Part shown: positions 1 through 8,426 of the stretch, one piece after another
Layout of the letters: each line of letters starts with the position of its first letter
Numbering within the stretch: the first letter of the stretch is position 1
Assembly (NCBI GenBank): GCA_963739375.1
Contig: CAVUAF010000017.1
Location: forward strand, 222,812 to 286,811
Direction: 5' to 3'
Length of the DNA: 64,000 nt
Source of the DNA: CAVUAF01 sp963739375
GTDB lineage: Bacteria > Acidobacteriota > Terriglobia > Terriglobales > Acidobacteriaceae
Translations under genes and position numbers: made by a program
Notes under the pieces: model-generated
Database searches by the model: none
Told to the model about the DNA's origin: nothing
Seen by the model: only the letters and a program-made list of their open reading frames with translations

Positions 1-67
1 GCGCGTACACCACCGCGCGCAGCTCGTCGAGCGTGAGCGAGTCACCGTCGATGTGGAGGGCTTGCAT
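1..67 (-). CDS. hutH: Histidine ammonia-lyase, N-terminal fragment (cut by window start)
   Basis: Only the first 22 codons are present; the gene runs off the left edge. The peptide starts MQALHIDGDSLTLDELRAVV, which fits the N-terminus of histidine ammonia-lyase (a short beta-strand, then the SLTL.EL.AV helix start). That enzyme removes ammonia from histidine to give urocanate, the first step of histidine use. The catalytic MIO loop lies outside the window, so the call rests on the N-terminus alone; a related aromatic ammonia-lyase is possible. The start lies 76 nt downstream of the thioesterase stop codon, across a CACGAAGG-type inverted repeat. Confidence 0.5.
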   Translation of the reverse strand, partial: MQALHIDGDSLTLDELRAVVYA

Positions 68-73
68 GCCGAG

Positions 74-142
74 TTCACCACGAAGGCACAAAGACACGAA
101 GTTTGCAAGGGAACTGCTTCGTGCCTTCGTGTCTTCGTGGTG
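74..142. repeat. CACGAAGG-type intergenic inverted repeat
   Basis: Left arm TTCACCACGAAGGCAC (from 74) and right arm GTGCCTTCGTGTCTTCGTGG (121-140) form an imperfect inverted repeat in the gap between the thioesterase stop and the hutH start. Related copies lie at 2496-2578, 4081-4101, 9847-9863, 54403-54444, 54754-54811 and 55734-55762. The unit is itself quasi-tandem (CACGAAGG, CACGAAG). Confidence 0.85.
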
Positions 143-556
143 TCATTTTTCCCTTATCGCGGCGTTGAACGCCTGCTGATACTTCTCCGGCAGCGAGCGC
201 CGCTGCATCTGGGCGTCGGTGACCAGGTGCGTGGTCTCGCCTTCCGCCAGCAGTGCGCCGTCGGGGTGGCGCACGATTTCGTAGCCGAAGTGGACGAGCG
301 AGCCGCGCACGTGGCGCAGGCGCGTGCGCACCAGCAGTTCGTCATCGTAGCGTGCCGGCGCCTTGTAGCGGCAGCGCGCTTCCACCACCGCAATGTAGCA
401 GCCGTCGCGCGCTTCCATGTCCTTGTAGGCGAAGCCGAGCTGCCGCATCAGCTCGACGCGGCCCACCTCGAACCAGACCAGGTAGTTGGAGTGATACGCC
501 ACCCCCATCTGGTCGGTCTCGGCGTAGCGCACGCGCAGGCGCGTCTCGTTCACCAT
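143..556 (-). CDS. ybgC: YbgC/FadM-type acyl-CoA thioesterase (hotdog fold)
   Basis: A 137-aa single-domain hotdog thioesterase that hydrolyses short or medium acyl-CoA thioesters. The family signature RYAETDQMGVAYHSNYLVWF spans residues 10-29, and Asp15 sits at the position of the catalytic aspartate of the 4-hydroxybenzoyl-CoA thioesterase/YbgC group. Length matches the family (130-140 aa). It starts 7 nt after the stop of the M23 peptidase gene, with a GGAG about 10 nt upstream inside that gene, so the two are probably co-transcribed. The acyl substrate cannot be read from sequence; neighbouring acyl-CoA catabolic genes fit a housekeeping role in releasing CoA. Confidence 0.85.
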   Translation of the reverse strand: MVNETRLRVRYAETDQMGVAYHSNYLVWFEVGRVELMRQLGFAYKDMEARDGCYIAVVEARCRYKAPARYDDELLVRTRLRHVRGSLVHFGYEIVRHPDGALLAEGETTHLVTDAQMQRRSLPEKYQQAFNAAIREK

Positions 557-563
557 GCGCGGG

Positions 564-1631
564 CTACTCCGCCTTCACCACGTCGCCGCGCACCGGCTCG
601 GCCGACGCCAGCTTCTTCCCGTTCACGGTCAGCTTCTGGAACGGGGTGGGCAGGCCGTCGCCCTTGAACCAGTCGGGCGTGGTCTGCAGGTGGTAATGCA
701 GGTGCGGGACCGGCGAGTTGCCGCTGTTGCCGACCAGCGCCAGGGCCTGCCCGGCTTTGACTTCGTCGCCGGCCTTCACCTTCACGCTGCCGCGCTTCAG
801 GTGCGCAAACATGCTGAACTCGCCGTTGCCGTGGTCAATCACGACATTGTTCCCCTGCTTGGGCGAACCCTGGATCGGCTTGCCGATGGGGTTGTCGTCG
901 TACTGGTCAACGGCGGCGACCACCTTTCCCGCCGCCGGCGCTACCACCGGCTGTCCGAAGCCGAAGTAGTCTTCGAGCTTCGTGATGTCGCTCGCCGCGG
1001 CGCGGCCGTCCGGGCGAATGAGCAGGATGTCGTAGGCGAAGCGCTCGTCGGGATAGGCAGCATGGTAGTTGTCGTAAACGGAGCGCCCGCCCTGGTACAC
1101 GGTCCACTCGCCGGTGAGCGGAAAGCGCAACCGGGCCTTCGTCTGGTAGTCGAGGTATTTCGACTCGGCAGGATTCTGCACGGGCCTGATGGTGAATCCG
1201 GCGATGTTGCCGGCCGGGTCAAGCGAGATGTCCAACTCCATTTTCGAGGGGAACTTGTCGTAGTCCGAGAGCCGCGTGTAGAGGATGAGGTTGGTGGAGA
1301 CGACCGGCATGACGCGATCGCCCAGGACCTTCGATTCGTGCCCGATCTGCTCCGCCGCCGCTGCCATTCGGGTGGTCGCACTCTCAGGTGTCTTGAACAC
1401 CCCCTGCATGGCCGACGTCATTTTGGGCCACAGGTCGGCGATTTTTCCGGCCACGATCGCCTCCGCGTATTGACGCGCCAGCGGCAGCGCCTGGTTCGGT
1501 GGCATGGGCGCGGACGCAACCGCAGCCGGTGGCGCGGCGGGCTTCTCCGGCGTGGCGGCCGGAGGGTTCGCCTGTGCGTTTGCCCAAAGCGAAGAAAGCA
1601 GCAGTAAGAAGACGGTGCAGAGGTTCTTCAT
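564..1631 (-). CDS. Secreted M23 family metallopeptidase with N-terminal DUF3887-like domain
   Basis: 355 aa. The start at 1631 is chosen because GGAGGAGG lies just upstream and the product then opens with a signal peptide (MKNLCTVFLLLLSSLWANA). A Pro/Ala-rich linker is followed by a DUF3887-like domain (about residues 50-150) and a C-terminal LytM/M23 domain. Zinc-site features are visible: a His in the NYHAAYPDERFAYD stretch with the following Asp, and HLHYH near the C-terminus. M23 enzymes cut peptidoglycan cross-bridges or are lysis regulators; this combination with DUF3887 is familiar from Acidobacteriota. It likely acts in the periplasm. A TACAAT element (complement 1667-1673) could be its -10 box. 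The ybgC gene follows 7 nt downstream. Confidence 0.85.
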   Translation of the reverse strand: MKNLCTVFLLLLSSLWANAQANPPAATPEKPAAPPAAVASAPMPPNQALPLARQYAEAIVAGKIADLWPKMTSAMQGVFKTPESATTRMAAAAEQIGHESKVLGDRVMPVVSTNLILYTRLSDYDKFPSKMELDISLDPAGNIAGFTIRPVQNPAESKYLDYQTKARLRFPLTGEWTVYQGGRSVYDNYHAAYPDERFAYDILLIRPDGRAAASDITKLEDYFGFGQPVVAPAAGKVVAAVDQYDDNPIGKPIQGSPKQGNNVVIDHGNGEFSMFAHLKRGSVKVKAGDEVKAGQALALVGNSGNSPVPHLHYHLQTTPDWFKGDGLPTPFQKLTVNGKKLASAEPVRGDVVKAE

Positions 1632-1701
1632 AACCTCCTCCGGGGACGTGCAGGGTGCGGAACGGAAGATTGTAGCGCGCAGCCAACAGCTCAGGGCCGG
1701 G

Positions 1702-2487
1702 TTATTTCCCCGTCCATACCGGCTTGCGTTTTTCGAGGAAGGACGCGATGCCCTCGCGGAAGTCGGCGGTGGTGCGGATGCGCGCATTATCCTCCACCGC
1801 CTCGGCGATCTGCCGGTCGAGCGCCTCGCGGATGAAGCCGTTGATCAGCCGCTTGGTGGCGCGCACCGAGGAAGGCGAATTCTCCATGATCTGCTGCGCC
1901 AGTTCGCGCGCGCGCACCAGCAGGCGCTCGGGCGCCACGACCTCGTTCACCAGGCCAAAGCGGTGCGCTTCCGCGGCGTCGAAGAGCCGCGCGGTAAGCA
2001 GCAGGTCGCGCGCGATCTTGTGCCCGACCTGCATCACCAGGAAGGACGACACGATAGCCGGCACGAAGCCGATGCGCACCTCGGTGTAGCCGAACCTGGC
2101 CTCCGGCACGGCGAGCGTGAAGTCGCACATGGTGGCGATGCCGGTGCCGCCGGCGATGGCGGCGCCGTTCACCGCGGCGATGGTGGGCAGCGGAAAGTCG
2201 TAGAGGCGGCGAAAGAGGCGCGCCATGGTGGCCGAGTCTTCGACGTTCTGTGCGTGGGTGCGGCCGAGCAGCGCCTTCAGGTCGTCGAGGTCGAGGCCGG
2301 CGCAGAACGCCGTGCCCGCGCCGGTGATGATGACCACCTGCGCCGGGGAGTGCTCGATCGCGTCGAGCGCCGCCATCAGTTCGGCCACCAGCGCGAAGCT
2401 GACGGCGTTGCGCTTTTCCGGACGATTCAGCGTGATGGTGGCGATGCCGGCGTCGTGCGCGAGCGTAATCGTGTTGAACTCCGACAT
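1702..2487 (-). CDS. liuC: Enoyl-CoA hydratase/isomerase family, probable methylglutaconyl-CoA hydratase
   Basis: 261 aa crotonase. The oxyanion-hole motifs are present (GTAFCAGLDLDDL about residue 60; NGAAIAGGTGIATMCDF about 105-120). The first catalytic Glu of classical enoyl-CoA hydratases is replaced by Gly in GGTGIA while the second is kept (FGYTEVRIG), and VPAIVS follows. That pattern matches bacterial LiuC rather than FadB-type hydratases. LiuC hydrates 3-methylglutaconyl-CoA to HMG-CoA in leucine degradation. The HMG-CoA lyase and carboxylase beta genes lie upstream on the same strand, which supports this. An alternative in-frame ATG at 2496 exists; neither start has a strong ribosome binding site. 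Confidence 0.75.
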   Translation of the reverse strand: MSEFNTITLAHDAGIATITLNRPEKRNAVSFALVAELMAALDAIEHSPAQVVIITGAGTAFCAGLDLDDLKALLGRTHAQNVEDSATMARLFRRLYDFPLPTIAAVNGAAIAGGTGIATMCDFTLAVPEARFGYTEVRIGFVPAIVSSFLVMQVGHKIARDLLLTARLFDAAEAHRFGLVNEVVAPERLLVRARELAQQIMENSPSSVRATKRLINGFIREALDRQIAEAVEDNARIRTTADFREGIASFLEKRKPVWTGK

Positions 2488-2495
2488 AAGAATCA

Positions 2496-2578
2496 TTCAC
2501 CACGAAGGCACGAAGTCACGAAGGAAACTGAAACAAAAACCGAAAAGCGTCTTTTCGTGTCTTCGTGCCTGCGTGGTT
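2496..2578. repeat. CACGAAGG-type intergenic inverted repeat
   Basis: TTCACCACGAAGGCACGAAG at the left pairs with CTTTTCGTGTCTTCGTGCCT at the right around an A-rich centre. It fills the whole gap between the C45-type hydrolase stop (2584) and the crotonase start. If transcribed it would form a long imperfect hairpin. Confidence 0.85.
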
Positions 2579-2583
2579 CCAGG

Positions 2584-4032
2584 TCATTGCGCTCGGCGCT
2601 GGCCGGAGCGGAAGGTGGTCCAGGGGCCGGCTTTCATGTCGCGCAGCAGCGGCGCCTCCCAGGCGAACTCGGGATGCTGCGCGAGGTGCGGCGCGGCCAG
2701 GAAATCGGCGCCGCAGGGATGCCCGGCGCGCGCGATGAAGCTCATGTTCTTGGCCATGGTGGCGTCCGCGGCTTTGCCCTGCACCGCGCCGCCGTTGAAG
2801 TAAGCCGGCCAGTCCCACTCGGGAATACTGTGCGCCGAAGCGTCGGCGTGGCCGCACAGGGCGCGTTCATTGGCCTGCTCTTTTTTCTCGAAGCTGTCGT
2901 AGTGGTCGCTGAGGAAACGCTGCGCCGCGGCCACGTCGATGCGTCCCTTGTTTTCCGCCATCAACTGCTCCCAGCGCACGCGGCGGGCGTTGGGCGACGA
3001 CGCCAGGTCGCCGGGCTTGAAGTCGGGCGCTTCGTCGCGGATGAGTTCCGGGTCGCTGGGGAAATTGGAGCCGACGAAGTAGCCATCTTTCGTCTTCCAG
3101 ACCCGGCTGTGTTTCAGTCCGTGCTCGAAGCGTGCCACCTCGCCGGTGTTGCGGTCGGCGAGCAGCCAGTCGTTGGCGTAGCCGCCGTTGTTGCCGTCGA
3201 GCATGATGCGCACGTAGTCGTCGATGGAGTTGGCGTACTGCAGCGCCTTGCGGGCGCGCGCGAACTCGGGCTTGCCCTGCGGGTCCCAGCCGACAAACTG
3301 CGTGATGGTGGTCTCGGTGACCATAATGCCGGCGGAGCTGATGCCGAAATCGTCGTCGCTGATGATGATGCCGGGGAAGCCGTCCATGAGGATGCGATGC
3401 CCGCTGCTGGGCACGATGTCGAACACCATGCGCCAGCGCTGCCCCGGCATGTAGCTGGTCCAGTTGTTGTGCGCGATCACCGGCTGATGGTCCCGGGTGT
3501 AGCTGCCGGTGGCGACGAAGGCGCTGCAGTTGCCCGGCGCCTGGGGCAGGAGCGCCGCCGTCTGGTGCTGCTGCTTCTTCAGCCACGGGTCATAGTAGAA
3601 GGGGAGCTCCTCCATGGCGTTGAGCGCGACCACGTCGTCGAGGTCAATGTCAGCGACGCCGTGCGCCTGGAGACCGGCGACGATGCCGCGCAATTCCTGC
3701 TGATACTCGGGGTCAACGCGGGGCCAGAGCATGTCATGCGCGGCGGTGCGGAAGAACTGCCAGTCGCGGCCGGTGTCGTGCGTGTCGGTGAGCTGGACCA
3801 CGCGCAACGCGTCCACGATCTCAGGCGCGAGCAGGTAGCCGTGCTGGAACCCGACCGTGGCCGGGTCGCCTTCCAGGTGCACGTAGGTCCACAGGCCCTG
3901 CTCGAAGCGCCAGGACTTGTTGAGGCGCGGGTCGGGCGCGGCCGCGCGGGCCGCCGGCGAAGGCGCGGTCAGGACGGCGGCGGCGGCAGCGAGCAGCAGG
4001 ACGGCGAGAGCGGCAAGCGAGCGGGTTTTCAT
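2584..4032 (-). CDS. Secreted C45-family/phospholipase B-like Ntn hydrolase
   Basis: 482 aa with a clear signal peptide (MKTRSLAALAVLLLAAAAAV...ARA); the start at 4032 gives this leader directly. A candidate autoprocessing nucleophile is the Cys in PGNCSAFVATGS, followed by HQPVIAHNNWTSY, the pattern seen in acyl-CoA:6-APA acyltransferase (C45) and phospholipase B-like (LAMA) proteins. These Ntn hydrolases cleave amide or ester bonds after self-cleavage before the Cys. Substrate is unknown; periplasmic action on lipids, peptides or N-acyl compounds is inferred. It lies between two leucine-catabolism genes but has no obvious role in that pathway. Confidence 0.7.
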   Translation of the reverse strand: MKTRSLAALAVLLLAAAAAVLTAPSPAARAAAPDPRLNKSWRFEQGLWTYVHLEGDPATVGFQHGYLLAPEIVDALRVVQLTDTHDTGRDWQFFRTAAHDMLWPRVDPEYQQELRGIVAGLQAHGVADIDLDDVVALNAMEELPFYYDPWLKKQQHQTAALLPQAPGNCSAFVATGSYTRDHQPVIAHNNWTSYMPGQRWRMVFDIVPSSGHRILMDGFPGIIISDDDFGISSAGIMVTETTITQFVGWDPQGKPEFARARKALQYANSIDDYVRIMLDGNNGGYANDWLLADRNTGEVARFEHGLKHSRVWKTKDGYFVGSNFPSDPELIRDEAPDFKPGDLASSPNARRVRWEQLMAENKGRIDVAAAQRFLSDHYDSFEKKEQANERALCGHADASAHSIPEWDWPAYFNGGAVQGKAADATMAKNMSFIARAGHPCGADFLAAPHLAQHPEFAWEAPLLRDMKAGPWTTFRSGQRRAQ

Positions 4033-4080
4033 AGGCGCCCGCAAATCGTATACGCGCGGCTGCCCGGTTGAAAAGCTGGA

Positions 4081-4101
4081 TTCTTCGTGCCTTCGTGGTG
4101 A
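4081..4101. repeat. CACGAAGG-type repeat, half copy
   Basis: TTCTTCGTGCCTTCGTGGTG is one arm of the same family as 74-142 and 2496-2578. It sits just past the stop codon of the HMG-CoA lyase gene (4108). Confidence 0.75.
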
Positions 4102-4107
4102 GCAGGG

Positions 4108-4992
4108 TCACTGCGCGCGCGTGGGCGTGCCGCCAAACTGGGCGGCGATTGCCGCCGAGCGGCGGGTGAGGGAAGTGAGCGAAGCCAGCGCCGGCAGCGA
4201 CACCTGGCGCAGGTTTAGCGCCTGGAGCACGCCTTCGGTGGGAATATTGCCGACCAGGTCGTCCTGGGCGAAGGGGCAGCCGCCCAGTCCGCCGATGGCC
4301 GAGTCGAAGCGGCGGCAGCCGGCGTCGTAGGCGGCGAGGATTTTCGCGACCGCGTCGCCGGGGCGGCTGTGCAGGTGCACGCCGATGTCGAGGTGGTCGT
4401 ACTGCGCGACCACCGGCCCCACCAGCGCGGCAATTTGCTCCGGCGTGGCCAGGCCGACGGTATCGGCGAGCGACAGGGAGCGGACCGACAGTTTTTCCAG
4501 CAGATCGACCGCCGCCGCGACCTCCCCGGCATCCCACGCGTCGCCATACGGATTCCCGAAGGCCATGCTGATGTAGGCGACCACGTCGAGTCCGTTGTCG
4601 TCGGCTAGGCCCTTGATTTTCTCCAGCGTGTCCAGCGCCTGCTCGGGCGATTGCTTCTGATTGCGCTCCAGAAAGGTGGGCGAGAGCGAGTACGGAAACC
4701 CGACGGTGCGGACCGGCGCGGCGGCGAGGGCGCGCTTCATGCCGGCTTCGTTCACGACGATGGCGACCAGCTCGACATCTTCCGGCACGTCGCCCAGTAG
4801 CTTGAGCACCTCTTCCGCGTCGGCCATCTGCGGCACGGCCTGCGGCGAGACAAAGCTGACCGCGTCAATGTGCCGGAAGCCGGCGGCGATCAGCGCGCGC
4901 AGGTACTCGGCCTTGACGGCGGCCGGGATGTGCCCGCGCAGCCCTTGCCAGGCATCGCGGGGACATTCGACGAGTTTGACGGTGTCGTTCAC
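4108..4992 (-). CDS. liuE: Hydroxymethylglutaryl-CoA lyase
   Basis: 294 aa TIM-barrel lyase of the HMG-CoA lyase/DRE-TIM group. It splits HMG-CoA into acetyl-CoA and acetoacetate, the last step of leucine breakdown. Seen: ECPRDAWQG at the N-terminus (keeps the Arg-Asp pair of canonical GPRDGLQ), SPQAVPQMADAEEV, the metal-binding HLH in GVHLHSRPG, and the catalytic-loop motif GLGGCPFAQDDLVGNIPTE with its Cys. The GPRDGLQ and HFHDT motifs are both altered, marking a divergent subgroup, although key ligands appear intact. It sits with liuB upstream and liuC downstream on the same strand. Confidence 0.85.
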   Translation of the reverse strand: MNDTVKLVECPRDAWQGLRGHIPAAVKAEYLRALIAAGFRHIDAVSFVSPQAVPQMADAEEVLKLLGDVPEDVELVAIVVNEAGMKRALAAAPVRTVGFPYSLSPTFLERNQKQSPEQALDTLEKIKGLADDNGLDVVAYISMAFGNPYGDAWDAGEVAAAVDLLEKLSVRSLSLADTVGLATPEQIAALVGPVVAQYDHLDIGVHLHSRPGDAVAKILAAYDAGCRRFDSAIGGLGGCPFAQDDLVGNIPTEGVLQALNLRQVSLPALASLTSLTRRSAAIAAQFGGTPTRAQ

Positions 4993-5045
4993 CCGATCCT
5001 GGTTTCAACCGTCCTGACGGACTCTGGATCGATTTGGTCTGCTCA

Positions 5046-5276
5046 CCCACCGCTAAAGCGGTGGGCTGCCATCAAGCGTCCCTGCGGGACGCGGGCTGCC
5101 TGCAGCCGTCCCGCTCGCACACCCGGTCCCCTTTTTACACCGAGGTGCCGTCCCGCTCGCACACCGAGTCCCGTTTGTACACCTAGGCGAGCCCGCAGGG
5201 CGATTGACGGCAGCCCAGCGATTTATCGCTGGGTAAAGGTGCCAAGCGTGCCCAGTCCGGCAGGACGGTTGAAAGC
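5046..5276. repeat. Cluster of REP-like palindromes
   Basis: The roughly 300-bp gap between the carboxylase and lyase genes is made of short perfect palindromes: CCCACCGCTAAAGCGGTGGG (5046-5065), GCGTCCCTGCGGGACGC (5076-5092), and CAGCGATTTATCGCTG near 5217. A direct duplication contains CCGTCCCGCTCGCACACC. No coding potential was accepted here. The style matches the field at 16060-16560. Confidence 0.8.
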
Positions 5277-5308
5277 TCACCCGAAGACGTCATGGGGATC
5301 GAAATCCA

Positions 5309-7003
5309 TCACGTCTGCAGCACCCCCGTCCGGAACTCGGGCACGTCGGGGTTGAGGGCGGCGGCCTCGAGGGCCTGCACGATGGCGTTGCGGGTTTCCA
5401 TGGGATCGATGATCTTGTCGAGCCACAACCGGGCGGCGCCGTAGCGCGGGTCCATCTGCCCGGCGTAGGCCTGCATCACGGAGTCGTAGAGAGCGCGCTT
5501 CTCGGGTTCGCTGAGTTTGGTTCCGCCGCGCTCCAACTGCTTGACCTTGATCTCGAGCAGCGTTCCGGCGGCGCTCTCGCCGCTCATCACCGAGTAGCGC
5601 GCGCTGGGCCAGGCAAAGACGAAGCGCGGATCGTAGGCCTTGCCGCACATGGCGTAGTGGCCGGCGCCGAACGAGCCGCCCACGATGACCGTGATCTTCG
5701 GCACCACGGAGTTGGCCACGGCATTCACCATCTTGGTGCCGGCGCGGATGATGCCGCTCCACTCCGCGTCGCGCCCCACCATGAAGCCGTTGACGTCGTG
5801 CAGGAAGACCAGCGGCACCAGGTTCTGATTGCAATCCATGATGAAGCGCGCGGCCTTTTCGGCGCTCTCGGTGTAGACCACGCCGCCAAACTCCATCCGC
5901 TTGTGCCCTTCATGGTCAATCTGCCGCTGGTGCTGCTTCTGGTTGGCGACAATCCCCACCGCCCAGCCGCCGATGCGCGCGTAGCCGCAGAGCAGCGTCT
6001 TGCCGTACTCGGCCTTGTATTCATCGAAGCGGCTGCGGTCGACGAGGCGCGCCAGGATTTCGCGCATGTCGTACGGCTTGGCGGCGTCGGCTTCGAAGAT
6101 GCCGTACAGCTCTTCCGGCGAAAACAGCGGCGGCTCCGCCTTGCGGTGGTCGAAGGGGGCCGCGCCGCGGTGCCCCATCTTGTCGGCGAGCGAGCGAATG
6201 CGGGCCAGGCAGGCTTCGTCGCTGGGCTCGCGGAAGTCGATGGTGCCGGCGATTTGCGCGTGCATGGCGGCGCCGCCGAGCTCTTCCGCGCTCACCTTCT
6301 GCCCGATGGCCGCCTGCACCAGCGCCGGCCCGGCGAGAAAGAGGCCGGAGCCGTCGGTCATCAGGATGTGGTCGCACATCACGGGCAGGTAGGCGCCGCC
6401 GGCGACGCACATCCCCATGATGGCGGTGATCTGCGGAATCCCCATCGCCGACATGACCGCATTGTTGCGGAAGACGCGGCCGAAATCGTCCTGGTCGGGG
6501 AAGACGTCTTCCTGCAGCGGCAGAAAAACGCCGGCGGAATCCACCAGGTAGATGGTGGGGATGCGGTTCTCGATGGCGATGTTCTGGGCGCGGATGACCT
6601 TTTTCGCGGTCATCGGGAAAAAGGCGCCGGCCTTCACCGTGGCGTCGTTCACGATGAGCATGAACAGGCGGCCCTGGACCCGGCCCAGCCCGGTGACGAC
6701 GCCGGCGGCGGGCGCGCCGCCCCAGTCTTCGTACATCTCGTGCGCGGCGTAGAGGCCGAGCTCGAAAAGCTCGGCGCCGGGATCGAGCAACAGCGCGATG
6801 CGCTCCCGCGCGGTCAGGCGGCCCTTGTTGTGCTGCGCCTCGATGGCCGTGGGGCCGCCGCCCTGGCGGATCTGCTCCTCCTCGTTGCGCACCCGCGAGA
6901 CCAGGTCGGCCATGGCGCGCATGTTTTTTTCGAAACGCGCGGAGGTGGCGTCTACGTGGCTGGCGAGCTGGTTGCCGGCTGGCGTCGGAGTGCGGTCGGG
7001 CAT
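5309..7003 (-). CDS. liuB: Acyl-CoA carboxylase beta subunit, probable methylcrotonoyl-CoA carboxylase
   Basis: 564 aa biotin-dependent carboxyltransferase with two crotonase-fold halves. Motifs: AQHNKGRLTARERIALLLDP (residues 49-68), DATVKAGAFFPMTAKK, IYLVDSAGVFLPLQEDVFPD, GGAYLPVMCD and FLAGPALVQAA in the first half; GGSFGAGHYAMCGKAYDPRF in the second. VFPDQDDFGRVFRNNA resembles methylcrotonyl-CoA carboxylase beta more than propionyl-CoA carboxylase, and linkage with liuC and liuE supports this. It would transfer CO2 to 3-methylcrotonyl-CoA. No alpha (biotin carboxylase) subunit lies in the window. The ATG at 7003 is preferred because family homology begins shortly after it. Confidence 0.85.
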   Translation of the reverse strand: MPDRTPTPAGNQLASHVDATSARFEKNMRAMADLVSRVRNEEEQIRQGGGPTAIEAQHNKGRLTARERIALLLDPGAELFELGLYAAHEMYEDWGGAPAAGVVTGLGRVQGRLFMLIVNDATVKAGAFFPMTAKKVIRAQNIAIENRIPTIYLVDSAGVFLPLQEDVFPDQDDFGRVFRNNAVMSAMGIPQITAIMGMCVAGGAYLPVMCDHILMTDGSGLFLAGPALVQAAIGQKVSAEELGGAAMHAQIAGTIDFREPSDEACLARIRSLADKMGHRGAAPFDHRKAEPPLFSPEELYGIFEADAAKPYDMREILARLVDRSRFDEYKAEYGKTLLCGYARIGGWAVGIVANQKQHQRQIDHEGHKRMEFGGVVYTESAEKAARFIMDCNQNLVPLVFLHDVNGFMVGRDAEWSGIIRAGTKMVNAVANSVVPKITVIVGGSFGAGHYAMCGKAYDPRFVFAWPSARYSVMSGESAAGTLLEIKVKQLERGGTKLSEPEKRALYDSVMQAYAGQMDPRYGAARLWLDKIIDPMETRNAIVQALEAAALNPDVPEFRTGVLQT

Positions 7004-7077
7004 GGGAGGTTCGCGGCTTTGGGAAACGGCTACGGTACAACAGCGATGCGGAGCCTGCAAACCGGCGAGGAGCGCCC

Positions 7078-8352
7078 TCAGTGCGTGAGGAGAGGGGCTG
7101 CGGCCGCCGGACGCTGCAGGTCGGCCACAATCGCCGCCAGCGCTTTGCGGAAATCCCCGGCGGTGTCCATGGAGAGGGTGCGGGGCCGCAACGGCCGGAG
7201 GATCTTGTGGATCTGGTCCCACTCGTCGCCGAGGCGCAGCTGGCCGTGCAGGTAGAAGACGCGGCAGTTGCACTCGTCGGCGGTCAGCGCGACCGGCTCG
7301 ATGCGGTTGCCCGGTGGAAAAAGCATGTCGCTGCCGGCGACCAGGAAGACGCGCTCGGCCCCGGGATGGCGGCCCGGCCCCAGGCAGAGCGACTCTTTGT
7401 CGGCCAGCAGGTGGTGCACCACGTCGCGGAAATAAGCCGCCGTCTTCTTTTGTCCCTCCAGCGTGCTCACGTCCACGACGTTGGGACTCATCGTGGAAAC
7501 GGATTGCAGCACGCGGTCCCAGAAGATGTTGTCCGCCTCGACGCGGTCGAAGAGCAGGCGCAGCCCGAGCACGTCGACGCCGGTGAGGCGGACGCATCCG
7601 TGTTGCAACTGGAGCTGCGAGAGCACGTGCGCCACCTGCACCAGGGTGCTGACGTTGTGGCGGAGAATCGGCGCCCGCCCCGTGTACTGTGCCGACGGAC
7701 TGAAGTTGATGAGCACTTCCACCAGCAGGGGCTGCGGGTTGGCGATGGGCAGCTTGAGCTGCGGCACCTCGTCGTCGCGCTCCAGGTAACTGCGGAGATC
7801 GACGAACTGGACAGGCGGCAGTTCGGCCTCCGCCTCCGGCAGCGGATCGTGCTTGAGCGGCGGCACCGCGAGGCCGCGATGCGCGACGTTGTGCTGGCGC
7901 AGCACGTCGTCATACAGCACCGCGGCCACCCGGTAGCGTCCGGGGCGCAGGTACACGGCGGTGGTGAACTGCAGGTTGGAGCTGCGGTCGATGGCTTGGC
8001 GCAGCGAGTAATGGGTACGGTCGGCGCCCGGGAACCAGTTCCCGTTCTCATCGGCGAGCCGAACCACCAGGTGCAGATCGCGCTGCGGGCTGAGGTCCTG
8101 CAGCTTGTCGGCGGGGATGGTGACGCGCACCACGACCATCTGGCGCTGCTCGAAGTTCAGCCGCGGGCGCAGCAGCCGCAACTTCCAGGGGAAATCCTGG
8201 TGGTCGGGCCCGCGCAGCCACTGGTCGAGCGTGACCGGCGTTTCCTCAGCGGGCGGCGCCTGCGCCGCCACCGGCAGGAGCGTCGCCCACGCCAGCAAGA
8301 GCAGCCCAAGGCAGGACGCGGGCGCACGCGGGCTGGAGGGAAAGAGGGACAT
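7078..8352 (-). CDS. Secreted protein of unknown function
   Basis: 424 aa with an N-terminal signal peptide (hydrophobic stretch about residues 14-31). The first third looks like a beta-rich domain (VVVRVTIPADKL, LHLVVRLADENGNW, LRPGRYRVAAVLYDD). The second half contains a helical/Rossmann-like pattern (PLLVEVLINFSPS, VFLVAGSDMLFPPG, CRVFYLHGQLRLGDEWDQIH) resembling degenerate VWA-like proteins of Acidobacteriota, but no MIDAS motif is visible. No catalytic motif is recognised. It is divergently oriented from the tryptophanase gene, with a 74-nt gap. Confidence 0.75.
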   Translation of the reverse strand: MSLFPSSPRAPASCLGLLLLAWATLLPVAAQAPPAEETPVTLDQWLRGPDHQDFPWKLRLLRPRLNFEQRQMVVVRVTIPADKLQDLSPQRDLHLVVRLADENGNWFPGADRTHYSLRQAIDRSSNLQFTTAVYLRPGRYRVAAVLYDDVLRQHNVAHRGLAVPPLKHDPLPEAEAELPPVQFVDLRSYLERDDEVPQLKLPIANPQPLLVEVLINFSPSAQYTGRAPILRHNVSTLVQVAHVLSQLQLQHGCVRLTGVDVLGLRLLFDRVEADNIFWDRVLQSVSTMSPNVVDVSTLEGQKKTAAYFRDVVHHLLADKESLCLGPGRHPGAERVFLVAGSDMLFPPGNRIEPVALTADECNCRVFYLHGQLRLGDEWDQIHKILRPLRPRTLSMDTAGDFRKALAAIVADLQRPAAAAPLLTH

Positions 8353-8426
8353 CTGCTTCTGGTGGCGCCCATTATGACCGCAGGCACAGACGCAACGCCA
8401 GCCGCGGCGTTAGTATTGGTGCCGCC

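Noticed and set aside
1504..4071. A very long plus-strand open frame antisense to the M23, crotonase and C45-type genes
   Set aside because: It is a high-GC shadow: low-complexity Arg/Ala/Gly/His composition, no ribosome binding site, and the minus-strand genes carry clear family motifs.
5309..7003. Carboxylase beta subunit as propionyl-CoA carboxylase
   Set aside because: Motifs around VFPDQDDFGRVFRNNA and linkage with liuC/liuE fit methylcrotonyl-CoA carboxylase better, although assignment by motif is not absolute.
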